Below, in pieces: positions 1 through 9,989 of a stretch of 64,000 bases of DNA. The translations under genes and the position numbers were made by a program. This stretch comes from an uncultured Lachnospiraceae bacterium. Lineage in GTDB: Bacteria > Bacillota > Clostridia > Lachnospirales > Lachnospiraceae. Below the pieces are notes generated by a model, which was given only the letters and a program-made list of their open reading frames with translations, was not told the origin of the DNA and ran no database searches. The stretch lies in NCBI GenBank assembly GCA_937965795.1, contig CALCMD010000102.1:1-64000 (forward strand), given 5' to 3'. The number at the start of each line of letters is the position of its first letter. Within the stretch, counting starts at the first letter, position 1.

Positions 1-534
1 AAACCGGAAGAACCAAAGAGTCCGGAAAAAATTGAACAGGGAAAGACGTATGAGAAGGGGAATTATTATTATAAAGTCACCAGTCTTTCCAAACGAACCG
101 TGGCAGTCGTGGGAATCAAGAACGCCAGCCTGACGAAAGTCACCGTTTACAATTCGGTGAAGCTTGGAGATCAGGATTATAACGTAACCTCTGTCGCAGC
201 ATCCGCCTTTAAAGGGAACAGGAAAATCACAGCGGCAAACATCGGGAAGTATGTGGAAACGGTTGGAAACAATGCGTTTGCGGGATGCCCGAAGCTCAAA
301 AAGGTTACCGTCAGAGGGAATAAGCTGAAAAAGATCGGAAGCAGGGTATTCTATCAGTGCAAAGCATTAAAGAATATCACGATCAAAAGCAAGGTTCTGA
401 AAAAGGCAGGAAAGAATGCCTTGAAAGGAATTCATAAGAAAGCGGTCATCAGGGTTCCAAAAGCAAAGTACAAAGCTTATATAAGCCTTCTGGCGAAAAA
501 AGGTCAGAGTAAGACCGTGAAAATCAGAAAATAG
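1..534 (+). CDS. C-terminal part of a leucine-rich-repeat surface protein (5' end outside window)
   Basis: The reading frame is open from base 1 to the TAG at 532-534. The visible 177 residues start with a Pro/Glu/Lys linker and continue into a BspA/LRR_5-type repeat region (phrases such as VTSVAASAFKGN, VGNNAFAGCPKLKKV and FYQCKALKNITI are LRR_5 hallmarks). The last 168 residues are about 90% identical (16 differences by eye) to the C-terminus of the next gene, so the two genes are tandem paralogues sharing a C-terminal module. The catalytic or N-terminal part lies upstream. A surface role is inferred from the module; the true function of the missing part is unknown. Confidence 0.85.
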   Translation, partial: KPEEPKSPEKIEQGKTYEKGNYYYKVTSLSKRTVAVVGIKNASLTKVTVYNSVKLGDQDYNVTSVAASAFKGNRKITAANIGKYVETVGNNAFAGCPKLKKVTVRGNKLKKIGSRVFYQCKALKNITIKSKVLKKAGKNALKGIHKKAVIRVPKAKYKAYISLLAKKGQSKTVKIRK

Positions 535-541
535 GCAGATA

Positions 542-575
542 AAAAACGGCATGGCAAAAAGCTATGCCGTTTTTT
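542..575 (+). terminator. Rho-independent terminator after the partial LRR gene
   Basis: AAAAACGGCAT pairs with ATGCCGTTTTT around a short loop of five A, and the right arm runs into a T tract. It lies 8 bp after the stop codon. Confidence 0.85.
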
Positions 576-604
576 CGGCATTCTTTCTGGAAATTAGCAA
601 TCTT

Positions 605-616
605 TTATGGTATAAT
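605..616 (+). promoter_or_regulatory. Putative extended -10 promoter of the CotH gene
   Basis: TGGTATAAT (608-616) is an extended -10 box. No good -35 hexamer is seen at the expected distance. The long T-rich stretch before it and the terminator just upstream make this the only plausible start for the following gene. Confidence 0.5.
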
Positions 617-677
617 AATCATCACAGGCAATCACAATGGGGGGAGTTGTTGAAAGCTAAGAATGGAGGATGAAAGT

Positions 678-3600
678 ATGGAGAAGAGGAAGTTGCAAAG
701 TCTTGCAAAAAGAAGCGCTGCGCTTTTGCTTTCGGTCGTGGTGGGGCTGTCGGGAATTACTTATGTTCCGGCGGCCGGGACGACGGTGAAGGCGGCGGGA
801 AATGCCATCGAGATTGCAAGCGAGGAGGAGCTGGCAAAGATCGGAAAGGATTCTTCCCATCCGATGGATGGAGATTATGTTCTGACAAAGGATTTGGAAC
901 TGTCGGGAGACTGGACGCCTATCGGCGGCAGCAGCGGAGCAGAGTACTGTATGGTGACCGGAAACAGGGTGTTCAGCGGCACGTTTGACGGGCAGGGGCA
1001 TTCCATTTCGAACCTGACCATCAGCCGGACGGGAAGTACTGCGGAATTTAACCAGAGCGGATTGTTTGCCATGATTGGAAGCGATGCTTCGGCAGACTGT
1101 GCAGAGGTAAAGAATCTTGTATTCAGCGATGTAAATATTACACAGACGCTTGGAAAGGGAGACAGCATCGGCGCACTGGCAGGCGATGTGAACGGTTATG
1201 TAAAGATTGACAATGTAGCGGTTCTGAGCGGAACGATTACCGCAGTTGGAGGAAATGGCGGAGATCTTCTGGGAATGGGCGGAATCCTGGGACAGACCAA
1301 GACAAACAGTCAGGGAGTGTCTTTGACAAACCTGTATAATGCAGCGACACTGAGTTCCAATGGAAATGTTGGAACGCCGTCCAGAATCGGCGGGATTCTG
1401 GGCAGGATTCACCGAAGCGTCACGATTGGCAGCATAGCGTCCAGCCTGAATGTCGGAACAGTGCCGGAGGCGGGCTATGCGATCAATGGCGTGGACAATA
1501 CGACGGCTGTGGGAAATACTGTAAACATCATAAATTGTTATTATTTAGAAGGAAAAGGAACCGGGACCTCCGCAACAACTTCCATGACAGAAGCACAGCT
1601 TGGGAGTGAGGAAATGGTAAAAGCGCTGGGAGATGAATACTGGTCTGTTTCAAAAAACGGTCAGATTATGCCCAAAGTGGCGGAAGGCAAGCTTGTCATT
1701 CCGATTCCCTCACCCATTTTTGCAGAGGGAGACAAGGCGTCTTCTGTCAGTGAAAATTTTACGCTTCCGGTATCATATGAAGGCGGGAGCGGAGCTGCGT
1801 CTATCACATGGACGAGCGGCAATACAGATGTGATTTCCGTTGATGGAGCTGTGGCGACGGTTCATCCGGTTATGGCAGATACGCAGGTAACCCTGACGGC
1901 GGTGACGAGCGACGGAAGGACAAAAGAAGTCACCGTTACGGTGGTATCGAATCTTTCCCTGAAGCTGGATCAGGAGTATGCAAAGCCGGAAACGGCAATC
2001 AATGCTTTTGTAGACAGGGCTCCTGAGGGAGTGGAATTTACTTATACCTGGACGATTGACGGGAAGACCGTATCGGATCGTGCATCCTATACGCCGTCTA
2101 CGAGCGATTTGAATAAATTCATTACCGTTACGGCAAATCTGGCGTCTGATGGATCGCAGGTCGCAGTTTATAAGCTTTATTTCAGCAAGCTGCCAGTCGT
2201 TTATATTGATACGAAGGACGGCTATGGAATTACGAGCAAGACAGAATACAAAGACGCGTCTATGCGCATTCAGGGAAACGAGACTTATAACAGCGTGAGT
2301 ACGAATCTTTACGATGGGGCGACGGAAATCAGGGGCAGAGGAAACAGTACATGGAGTACTTCTTATAATAAGCTCCCATATAAGCTGAAATTAGATAAAA
2401 AAACAGACCTGTTTGGATTTGGCGAAAGTAAGCACTGGGCGCTGCTTGCCAATTATATGGATGAATCTCTGCTGAGAAATAAAATTTCCTATGACCTGTC
2501 CGGGACAATGGGAATGAATTATCTACAGTCTGCGCATGTGGAGCTGGTTTTAAATGGCGTTTATGCCGGAAATTATCAGCTTGTAGGGAATGTCCGGATT
2601 GACAACGGCCGTGTAGATATTTTCGATTGGGAGGACTGTGCCGGAGATGCGGCAAAGGCAATTCGGAAAGCACACTCCGATACACTGACTAAGGCAGATC
2701 AGGATTTGCTGGAAGATTATCTGGTAGAAAATATGAGCTGGATTACCAGTCAGAACGGCGTGACGTGGAGAGGTGTGACTTATCCAAGAGCTGATTATGA
2801 AAGCGTGGTTCCGAAAGACGCCGCGGGCAATGTGGATGTTTCAGGCGGTTTTCTGTTTGAGCTTGACGGCTATTATGATGAGGTTTCCAGATTTAAGACG
2901 GCCTATGACCAGCCATTTATGTTTAAAAGTCCGGAGTTCATTGCCCCAGTAACGTCAAACAATTATGCGAACTGTCAGGAACTGGCGGACTACGCAAAAA
3001 ATTATATACAGGCAGTGGAAAACAGCGTTCATGCGGATGACTATTACACGTCCTGGCAGGGAGAGCGTGTACATTACACGGATCTGGTAGATATGGATTC
3101 TCTGGTTCGATACTTTGTCCTGAATGAGTTTTTCTGGAACACAGAGACGATGAAAAAGAGTACTTACATGTACAAAGATCTGGGCGGAAAGCTTTACATA
3201 GGGCCGGTCTGGGATATGGACTGGACTTCAAACAGCCTGGTGAGTCAGGAAGAAACGTGGAATTACAATGTATGGATGACGAAGGACAGAAGTAATGAGG
3301 CGCAGAAAGAGCAGTGGTATAAGTATCTGATTGGCGATCCCTATTTTGCGGCAAAGGTTTATGAGGTTTACCAGGAAAACAAAGATAACTTTGAGAACAT
3401 TATAAAGACAGATGGGATTATTGATCAGCAGAAAGTATACCTCCAGGAGTCCGGCACTGCGAATTATCAGTCCAACTATTTGAGGAACAACATTCTCTAT
3501 CAGCAGGATTCCGAATTTAGCCGTGGAGTGGAACGTCTCCGCACTTTCTTAAGAAACCGGAAGAACTGGATGGATCGGCAGTGTGCTTCCATAGAAACGC

Positions 3601-6161
3601 TGTTTAACTCTTTTGGTAAGAAATCTGTTTCGAAAAACATGACAGTTTCCGCGAATACAGAGGGAGAAAAGACGACTTCCTATACGGCGGGGGTGACAAA
3701 CAGCAGCGTATCACAGGTTCAGTTTTATATTAACGGGATTCTGGCGGATACGGTAGCGGTATCGAACGGAACCGCAGAGACGACAAAGAGCGATTCCTAT
3801 CTGGAGAGCGGGAAGATTAACGTGGTTCAGGTGCGGGGCGTGTCTGCGGACGGAAGCCTGCTTGCCAATGAGATGAATTATGCGACTTTCACAAAAGAGA
3901 CGCAGGTGGAACAGCTTACCGGAACCGTCACGATTACCGGAGAGGTGAAAACGGGCAGCGTGCTGACGGCAGGCGTATCGGAAGACTGTAATAATACAGG
4001 GACACTGACTTATCAGTGGCTGGCTGACGGTGTGGCAATCGAGGGAGCTACTGAAAATGTATTGCAGCTTGACGCTTCGCTGGCAGGAAAGAAAATCATG
4101 GTACGGGTGGGCAGTTCGGCCGAAGCGGGAAATCTGATAAGCGCCGCAACAGAAGCGGTAGAACTGATCGAAGTAAAGAACGACCATATCCTTATCCATC
4201 AGGTATATGGCGGCGGCGCCAATGACGGCACTCCGGTATCACATAGTTTTATTGAACTCTATAATCCTACAGATGCAGAGATAGATCTGAGCGGTTATTC
4301 TCTGGGATACCTCTCAAACGGGAAAAATGGAACGGCTGCGGAAGAAGTGAAAGTTTCACTGACAGGAAAGATTCCGGCGCATACCTCTTATCTGGTGCGT
4401 TGTGAAGCGCAGGATGACTCTACACCGGATCTGATTCAGTGCAGAATTGATGTGTTTGATTTGGAATGGACGCAGACACTTGATAATAAGAGGTATCGGA
4501 TGATCCTGTATCACGGAGATCAGGTTGAAGACGCGGTTTCCGTAAATGAAGGAAATGTGGAAGGTCTGGCATTGCCGGATGGAACGATCAGCAAACAGAA
4601 GTCGATCCGACGGATTGGGTTTGCGGACACGAATATCAACCGGGCAGATTTCGAGACGGTAGATTACCGTACGGCTGCTTCGGATAATTATCCGAGAAGT
4701 CTGGCGGACGGCGAGTGGGGAACAAAAAAGCCGGACCCTGAACCGGAACCACTGGAAGGAAAGGTTTCTATCCGTGGAAATGCAATCGTGGGCGCTGTCC
4801 TTTATGCAGACCAGGCCACAACTGAGACAGATGAAAACAATCTGAGCTATCAGTGGATGGCGGATGGAGCAGAGCTTACGGGTGAAACAAAGGCTTTCCT
4901 GAAATTGACAGATCAATATATTGGAAAGAAACTTTCCGTATGCGTTACAAGCAGCGTTTTGACAGGAAAAGTAGCGAGCGACAGTACAGAAGCGGTGAAG
5001 GCAGTCAAGGCCCAGACAGAACATCTGATCATCAATCAGGTATATGGCACTGGCGGGAAGAAGACCCCGGCATTTTCGCACAGCTTTATCGAGCTTTATA
5101 ATCCGACGGCAGATACCGTCAGTCTGGAAGGATATAAAATCCAGTATCGCTCCGACGGAGAAGAAGCAGTATGCGGACTGTCCGGTGAAATTCCGGCAAA
5201 TACTTCTTATCTGATCCGCTGTGGGGAAGAAAAAGCAGGAAGTATTTACGTCATTGACTCCGGGGATTTCGAGTGGAATCTGGAAATCAGCAATAAGCAG
5301 TATGCGGTAGTTTTGTTGAAGAATGAAGTTCAGGTTGATGGGGTATCCGTAAATGAGGCGGAAGTGGAAGGAACCGCTTTGACGGACCCTGTCGGAGATG
5401 AGATTATTTCCAAGAATAAATCCATCCGCAGAATTGCGTTTATTGATACAGATGTAAATGTCAATGATTTTGAGGTTTTGAATTACAGCAAGCTTCCGGA
5501 AGAGCTTGCAGGCGAGACGCTTCCAAAGAAACTGGCAGACGGCGCGTGGGGAATGACGACCGAGAAACCAGATAATCCAGACAAGCCGGATAACCCGAAT
5601 AACCCGAATAACCCAAATAACCCAAATAACCCGGATAATCCAAAGATACCGGAAAAAATTGAACAGGGAAAGACTTATGAGAAGGGAAATTACTATTATA
5701 AAGTTACCAGTCTTTCCAAAAGGACCGTGGCAGTCGTAGGAATCAAGAAAACCAGTCTGACAAAAGTCACCGTCTATAATTGGGTGAAGCTTGGAGATCA
5801 GGACTATAAAGTAACGTCTGTTGCAGCATCCGCTTTTAAAGGCAATAAGAAAATAACGGCTGCGAACATCGGGAAGTATGTGGAAACGATTGGCAACAGT
5901 GCGTTTGCGGGATGCTCGAAGCTCAAAAAGGTTACAGTCAAAGGCAATAAGCTAAAGACGATTGGAAGTAAGGGATTCTATCAGTGCAAAGCATTGAAGA
6001 ATATCACGATCAAAAGCAAGGTTCTGAAAAAGGCGGGAAAGAATACCTTTAAGGGGATTCATAAGAAAGCCGTGATCAGAGTTCCGAAAGCGAAGTATAA
6101 AGCATACACAAAGCTTCTGGCGAAAAAAGGACAGAGCAAGACTGTGAAAATCAGAAAATAG
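678..6161 (+). CDS. Giant secreted CotH-kinase / lamin-tail / LRR surface protein
   Basis: Start chosen at ATG 678 because GGAGGA (665-670) sits 7 bp upstream; an in-frame ATG at 663 lacks this spacing. The product is about 1827 residues. In order: signal peptide (1-40); glycine-rich GLUG-like repeats (about 75-290); Ig-like domain (about 345-425); CotH kinase domain (about 510-900) with RGRGNSTW at 552 and the catalytic-type motif GPVWDMDW at 842; Ig-like stretches (YQWLADG, YQWMADG) alternating with two lamin-tail domains (about 1168-1350 and 1450-1630); an Asn/Pro linker built from 9-bp repeats (about 1630-1660); and an LRR_5 module (1660-1827) shared with the upstream paralogue. CotH family members phosphorylate proteins, in Bacillus on the spore coat. 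Here the architecture suggests an extracellular or wall-associated protein. No LPXTG anchor is seen. Substrate unknown. Confidence 0.85.
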   Translation: MEKRKLQSLAKRSAALLLSVVVGLSGITYVPAAGTTVKAAGNAIEIASEEELAKIGKDSSHPMDGDYVLTKDLELSGDWTPIGGSSGAEYCMVTGNRVFSGTFDGQGHSISNLTISRTGSTAEFNQSGLFAMIGSDASADCAEVKNLVFSDVNITQTLGKGDSIGALAGDVNGYVKIDNVAVLSGTITAVGGNGGDLLGMGGILGQTKTNSQGVSLTNLYNAATLSSNGNVGTPSRIGGILGRIHRSVTIGSIASSLNVGTVPEAGYAINGVDNTTAVGNTVNIINCYYLEGKGTGTSATTSMTEAQLGSEEMVKALGDEYWSVSKNGQIMPKVAEGKLVIPIPSPIFAEGDKASSVSENFTLPVSYEGGSGAASITWTSGNTDVISVDGAVATVHPVMADTQVTLTAVTSDGRTKEVTVTVVSNLSLKLDQEYAKPETAINAFVDRAPEGVEFTYTWTIDGKTVSDRASYTPSTSDLNKFITVTANLASDGSQVAVYKLYFSKLPVVYIDTKDGYGITSKTEYKDASMRIQGNETYNSVSTNLYDGATEIRGRGNSTWSTSYNKLPYKLKLDKKTDLFGFGESKHWALLANYMDESLLRNKISYDLSGTMGMNYLQSAHVELVLNGVYAGNYQLVGNVRIDNGRVDIFDWEDCAGDAAKAIRKAHSDTLTKADQDLLEDYLVENMSWITSQNGVTWRGVTYPRADYESVVPKDAAGNVDVSGGFLFELDGYYDEVSRFKTAYDQPFMFKSPEFIAPVTSNNYANCQELADYAKNYIQAVENSVHADDYYTSWQGERVHYTDLVDMDSLVRYFVLNEFFWNTETMKKSTYMYKDLGGKLYIGPVWDMDWTSNSLVSQEETWNYNVWMTKDRSNEAQKEQWYKYLIGDPYFAAKVYEVYQENKDNFENIIKTDGIIDQQKVYLQESGTANYQSNYLRNNILYQQDSEFSRGVERLRTFLRNRKNWMDRQCASIETLFNSFGKKSVSKNMTVSANTEGEKTTSYTAGVTNSSVSQVQFYINGILADTVAVSNGTAETTKSDSYLESGKINVVQVRGVSADGSLLANEMNYATFTKETQVEQLTGTVTITGEVKTGSVLTAGVSEDCNNTGTLTYQWLADGVAIEGATENVLQLDASLAGKKIMVRVGSSAEAGNLISAATEAVELIEVKNDHILIHQVYGGGANDGTPVSHSFIELYNPTDAEIDLSGYSLGYLSNGKNGTAAEEVKVSLTGKIPAHTSYLVRCEAQDDSTPDLIQCRIDVFDLEWTQTLDNKRYRMILYHGDQVEDAVSVNEGNVEGLALPDGTISKQKSIRRIGFADTNINRADFETVDYRTAASDNYPRSLADGEWGTKKPDPEPEPLEGKVSIRGNAIVGAVLYADQATTETDENNLSYQWMADGAELTGETKAFLKLTDQYIGKKLSVCVTSSVLTGKVASDSTEAVKAVKAQTEHLIINQVYGTGGKKTPAFSHSFIELYNPTADTVSLEGYKIQYRSDGEEAVCGLSGEIPANTSYLIRCGEEKAGSIYVIDSGDFEWNLEISNKQYAVVLLKNEVQVDGVSVNEAEVEGTALTDPVGDEIISKNKSIRRIAFIDTDVNVNDFEVLNYSKLPEELAGETLPKKLADGAWGMTTEKPDNPDKPDNPNNPNNPNNPNNPDNPKIPEKIEQGKTYEKGNYYYKVTSLSKRTVAVVGIKKTSLTKVTVYNWVKLGDQDYKVTSVAASAFKGNKKITAANIGKYVETIGNSAFAGCSKLKKVTVKGNKLKTIGSKGFYQCKALKNITIKSKVLKKAGKNTFKGIHKKAVIRVPKAKYKAYTKLLAKKGQSKTVKIRK
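5560..5650 (+). repeat. 9-bp tandem repeats encoding an Asn-Pro linker
   Basis: Units of the type AACCCGAAT / AACCCAAAT are repeated in frame inside the CotH gene and encode NPN or DNP tripeptides. They form a flexible linker between the second lamin-tail domain and the LRR module. Such short in-frame repeats may vary in copy number between strains. Confidence 0.8.
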
Positions 6162-6170
6162 AGCCAGATG

Positions 6171-6203
6171 AAAACCGGCGCGGCAAAGGCTGTGCCGGTT
6201 TTT
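6171..6203 (+). terminator. Rho-independent terminator after the CotH gene
   Basis: AAAACCGGC (6171-6179) pairs with GCCGGTTTT (6194-6202), extended inwards by G-T and C-G pairs. It closely resembles the terminator after the upstream paralogue, in keeping with tandem duplication. Confidence 0.85.
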
Positions 6204-6235
6204 GGAATCATTTGGCAACCTTTTCCGGTTTGTTG

Positions 6236-6264
6236 TTGTTCGGGTATGCAAAATATGATATACT
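6236..6264 (+). promoter_or_regulatory. Putative housekeeping promoter of the zf-HC2/polA operon
   Basis: TTGTTC (6236-6241), a 17-bp spacer and TATACT (6259-6264) fit a sigma-A promoter 34 bp before the first start codon. Confidence 0.55.
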
Positions 6265-6297
6265 TCTAAGCATAATGTACAGAACGAGGAATCAATG

Positions 6298-6777
6298 ATG
6301 GACTGTAAGAAAGCGCAGAGTCTGGTGACGGCTTACATCAAGAGGGAATTGGGAGAAAAAGAAACGGAAGAGTTTATTCATCACATCTCTCATTGCAGGG
6401 AATGTCACGAAGAACTGGAAATTTATTTTACCATCCATTTTGCGCTGCAAAAACTGGATGAAGAAGAAAATATTTCATATAATATAAAAAAGATGCTGGA
6501 GGATGATCTGGAAACGACAGAGCGGAAGGTGTGGGGAAGAAAGCTTTTCCGTATATGCAGTTATGGGATCATGCTGGTGGCGGAGCTTTTTCTTATCGTG
6601 GCTCTGATTACGCAGATACAGCTATGGACGACCGGAGATATTATGGAAACTTTTTCGTACCGGATGCTTTACGGAGAGGAGACGGTACAGGAGACAGTAC
6701 ATGTTCCGGAGACAGACAGGAAAACTGAGAAAGAGACGGATGGAGAGAAAAATGAGCAAAAAAATAGTACTGATTGA
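6298..6777 (+). CDS. Putative zinc-finger (zf-HC2) membrane protein, anti-sigma-like
   Basis: The 159-residue product begins MDCKKAQSL and carries H29-x3-C33-x2-C36 within HHISHCRECH, the zf-HC2 zinc-binding signature of anti-sigma factors. One membrane segment follows at about 80-103, then a charged tail. GAGGA (6286-6290) is 7 bp from ATG 6298 and only 4 bp from ATG 6295, so 6298 is preferred. The 3' end overlaps polA by 26 bp, which suggests translational coupling. No ECF sigma gene is adjacent, so an anti-sigma role is not shown; it may be a membrane zf-HC2 protein of other function. Confidence 0.7.
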   Translation: MDCKKAQSLVTAYIKRELGEKETEEFIHHISHCRECHEELEIYFTIHFALQKLDEEENISYNIKKMLEDDLETTERKVWGRKLFRICSYGIMLVAELFLIVALITQIQLWTTGDIMETFSYRMLYGEETVQETVHVPETDRKTEKETDGEKNEQKNSTD

Positions 6778-9382
6778 CGGACACAGTATCTTAAACCGCG
6801 CGTTCTACGGAGTGCCGGATCTGACAAATTCGGAAGGACTGCATACGAATGCGGTCTATGGATTTTTAAACATCATGTTCAAGATTCTGGATGAAGAAAA
6901 GGCGGATTATCTGGCGGTAGCATTTGACTTAAAAGCGCCGACTTTCCGCCATAAGATGTATGCAGAATATAAGGGGACGAGAAAGCCCATGCCCGAAGAG
7001 CTTCACCAGCAGGTTCCGCTGATCAAGGAAATGTTGACGGCGATGGAGATTCCGCTGCTGATGCTTGAAGGATATGAAGCAGACGATCTGCTCGGAACGA
7101 TCGCAAAGCGGATGGAAAAGGAAGGGATGGAAGTTTCCATCGTATCCGGCGACAGGGATCTTTTACAACTGGCGACGGAACACATAAAAATCAGGATTCC
7201 AAAGACAAAGCGTACCGGAACAGAAATTGAGGATTATAACACGGCGCAGGTGTTGGAGAAATATCAGGTCACGCCGCTTCAGATCATAGACCTGAAAGCT
7301 TTGATGGGAGACGCCTCGGACAATATTCCGGGGATTCCGGGGGTGGGAGAAAAGACGGCGGCAAAGCTGATCGCCGCTTATGGCTCGATTGAAAATGCTT
7401 ATGCCCATGTGGAGGAGATCAAGCCGAATAAGGCGAAGGAATCTCTGAAAAATCATTATGATCTTGCACAGTTGTCAAAAGAACTGGCTACGATTCACAT
7501 TGACAGTCCCGTTGCGTTTGATGTGGAGAGCGCCAGGATCGGAGAAATTTATACAGAAGCGGCGTTTGCGTTGTGCAAACGTCTGGAATTTAAAAATATT
7601 CTGTCCAGGTTCCAGTGTCAGGGGCCGGAGTACCAGGTGACGGAGCAGTTTCGCAAAGTTACGGATTTTGCCGAGGCAGAGCAGATTTTTGAGAGAGCGT
7701 CAAAAGCAGAGCGTGCGGGCTTTGAACTGGTTTTCAGTCAGAAGCAGATATGCGGCTGCGCCCTGTGCTTTGGGGAAAAGGATATTTATTATATTCCGGC
7801 AGAAGGATTTATCAGCGGGACGTATCTGACCGGAAAGGTGGAGAAGATGCTTTCCGGAGTGAAGAAAGCGTCTACTCTGAATTTAAAAGAACAGCTTTGG
7901 TATCTTTCTGTTGAGAGAACGGAAAAGATCAGCGATCTTGCAATCGGTGCATATCTTTTAAATCCGCTGAAAGATACTTACACGTATGAAGATGTGGCAA
8001 AGGAATACCTGGGGATGATGGTTCCTTCCCGGACGGAGCTTCTCGGAAAAAAGGGATTCGACGCGCCGGAAAAGGAGGAGGCCGTGACAGACTGTGCCTG
8101 CTATATGGGGTACGTGGCATGGGCGGCGCTGGAACCGATCAGAAAAAGGCTTCTGGATTCGGGAATGGATGGTCTCTTCCGGCAGATAGAGATGCCGCTG
8201 GTATATACGTTGTATGATATGGAACGGGAGGGAATCCGAGTGGAGGCGGATGCGCTGAAACAATACGGCGAACAGCTTACCGGACGTATCCATGAACTGG
8301 AAATGGAAATCTATGCACTGGCTGGGGAAACGTTCAATATCAATTCGCCAAAACAGCTTGGCGTGATTCTTTTTGAGAAGATGCAGCTTCCGTTTGGAAA
8401 AAAGACAAAGACGGGCTATTCCACGGCGGCGGATGTGCTGGAAAAACTGGCGGATGAATACCCGGTTGTATCCCTGATTCTGGAGTACCGCCAGCTTACC
8501 AAACTGAAATCCACCTATGCGGATGGCCTGGCGAATTATATCGGTACGGATGGCAGGATTCACAGCACGTTCAATCAGACGATTACCGCTACGGGACGAA
8601 TCAGCAGTACGGAACCGAACCTTCAAAATATTCCGATTCGTATGGAGCTTGGCAGACTGATCCGGAAAGTATTCATCCCAAAAGAAGGATGTGTTTTTGT
8701 AGACGCTGATTACTCGCAGATCGAGCTTCGGGTACTTGCAGCAATTTCCGGAGACGAAACACTGATTCATGCCTACAGGGAAGCGCAGGACATTCACCGG
8801 ATTACGGCGTCTCAGGTATTCCATATTCCTTTTGATGAGGTGACGGATTTACAGCGGCGAAATGCAAAAGCGGTAAACTTTGGAATTGTTTATGGAATCA
8901 GTTCTTTCGGGCTGAGCCAGGATTTGAGCATTTCCCGGAAAGAGGCGGCGCAGTATATTGAGAAATATTTTGAAACTTATCCGGGAATTAAAAAATTTCT
9001 GGATGATATGGTAGAAAACGCAAAGAAAGACGGATATGTCACAACACTGTTTGGACGCAGGCGTCCGGTGCCGGAGCTGAAATCCAGCAATTTTATGCAG
9101 CGTTCCTTTGGCGAGCGTGTAGCGATGAACGCCCCGATTCAGGGGACGGCGGCGGATATTATCAAGATCGCTATGATTCGTGTAGCGGACAGGCTGAAAG
9201 CAGAGAAATTAAAATCACGTTTGATTTTACAGATTCACGATGAACTTCTGATCGAGGCGGCAGAGTCCGAGGTGGAAGAAGTGAAAAAAATTCTGGCTAC
9301 AGAGATGCAGGGAGCAGCCGATCTGGCGGTAAATCTGGAGATCGACATGCACACCGGAAAGAACTGGTACGAGGCGAAATAA
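6752..9382 (+). CDS. polA: DNA polymerase I
   Basis: The 876-residue enzyme acts in Okazaki-fragment maturation and repair. An N-terminal 5'-nuclease domain (1 to about 290) contains the helix-3-turn signature IPGIPGVGEKTAAKLI. The middle exonuclease-like domain (about 300-460) lacks the DxE/DxxxY metal residues (FELVFSQKQ in place of motif I), so proofreading is probably lost, as in Bacillus-type Pol I. The polymerase domain has motif A (VDADYSQIELR, near 650), motif B (RRNAKAVNFGIVYG, near 701) and motif C (QIHDELL, near 827). ATG 6752 is chosen because GGAG lies 6 bp upstream; longer in-frame extensions have no ribosome site. It is followed after 1 bp by coaE. Confidence 0.97.
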   Translation: MSKKIVLIDGHSILNRAFYGVPDLTNSEGLHTNAVYGFLNIMFKILDEEKADYLAVAFDLKAPTFRHKMYAEYKGTRKPMPEELHQQVPLIKEMLTAMEIPLLMLEGYEADDLLGTIAKRMEKEGMEVSIVSGDRDLLQLATEHIKIRIPKTKRTGTEIEDYNTAQVLEKYQVTPLQIIDLKALMGDASDNIPGIPGVGEKTAAKLIAAYGSIENAYAHVEEIKPNKAKESLKNHYDLAQLSKELATIHIDSPVAFDVESARIGEIYTEAAFALCKRLEFKNILSRFQCQGPEYQVTEQFRKVTDFAEAEQIFERASKAERAGFELVFSQKQICGCALCFGEKDIYYIPAEGFISGTYLTGKVEKMLSGVKKASTLNLKEQLWYLSVERTEKISDLAIGAYLLNPLKDTYTYEDVAKEYLGMMVPSRTELLGKKGFDAPEKEEAVTDCACYMGYVAWAALEPIRKRLLDSGMDGLFRQIEMPLVYTLYDMEREGIRVEADALKQYGEQLTGRIHELEMEIYALAGETFNINSPKQLGVILFEKMQLPFGKKTKTGYSTAADVLEKLADEYPVVSLILEYRQLTKLKSTYADGLANYIGTDGRIHSTFNQTITATGRISSTEPNLQNIPIRMELGRLIRKVFIPKEGCVFVDADYSQIELRVLAAISGDETLIHAYREAQDIHRITASQVFHIPFDEVTDLQRRNAKAVNFGIVYGISSFGLSQDLSISRKEAAQYIEKYFETYPGIKKFLDDMVENAKKDGYVTTLFGRRRPVPELKSSNFMQRSFGERVAMNAPIQGTAADIIKIAMIRVADRLKAEKLKSRLILQIHDELLIEAAESEVEEVKKILATEMQGAADLAVNLEIDMHTGKNWYEAK

Positions 9383-9383
9383 A

Positions 9384-9989
9384 ATGAAAGTTCTGGGGAT
9401 CACAGGCGGCGTGGGAGCCGGGAAAAGCACGGTTCTCGCCCGGCTTTCCGAAAAATATCAGGCAAGAGTCATACAGGCAGATCAGGCGGCGCATCTTTTA
9501 GAAGAGCCAGGACAGAAATGCTATCAGGAGATCGTGGACGTCTTTGGAAAAGAAATCCTGTGTGCCGACGGAACGATTGACAGAAGGCATCTGGGAGAAA
9601 TCGTATTTCAGGATGCGGAGAGTCTGAAACGGCTGAATGCCATTGTCCATCCCGGCGTAAAATCCTATATCGCAGAAGAGATTCGAAAGGAGCGGGGCGC
9701 GGGGAAGGTTCCGTTTGTTGTGGTAGAAGCGGCGCTGCTGATTGAGGAACATTATGAGGAAATCTGTGATGAAATCTGGTATATCCACACAGAAGAAGAA
9801 GTCCGCAGGAAGCGTCTTATGGCGTCCCGTGGTTATACACCGGAAAAAATCGGGGAAATCATGAAAAACCAGCTTTCGGAAAAGCAGTTTTTCGAACATT
9901 GTCAATTTGTGGTTGACAATAGCGGTGATTTTATAGAAAATACATATGAACAAATGGACAGAGGACTGATAGAACATGGATTTTTGTAG
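9384..9989 (+). CDS. coaE: Dephospho-CoA kinase
   Basis: This 201-residue P-loop kinase phosphorylates the 3'-hydroxyl of dephospho-CoA, the last step of CoA synthesis. The Walker A motif GGVGAGKST is at residues 8-16. The sequences DQAAHLLEEPG, HPGV and VVVEAALLIE match CoaE substrate and lid regions. The gene begins 1 bp after the polA stop and overlaps the next gene by 14 bp, a tight operon. The pairing polA-coaE is common in Clostridia. Confidence 0.95.
   Translation: MKVLGITGGVGAGKSTVLARLSEKYQARVIQADQAAHLLEEPGQKCYQEIVDVFGKEILCADGTIDRRHLGEIVFQDAESLKRLNAIVHPGVKSYIAEEIRKERGAGKVPFVVVEAALLIEEHYEEICDEIWYIHTEEEVRRKRLMASRGYTPEKIGEIMKNQLSEKQFFEHCQFVVDNSGDFIENTYEQMDRGLIEHGFL

Noticed and set aside
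5560..5650. CRISPR-like direct repeats
   Set aside because: The 9-bp units are in frame inside a gene and encode Asn-Pro; there are no spacers or cas genes. No CRISPR array is seen in the window.
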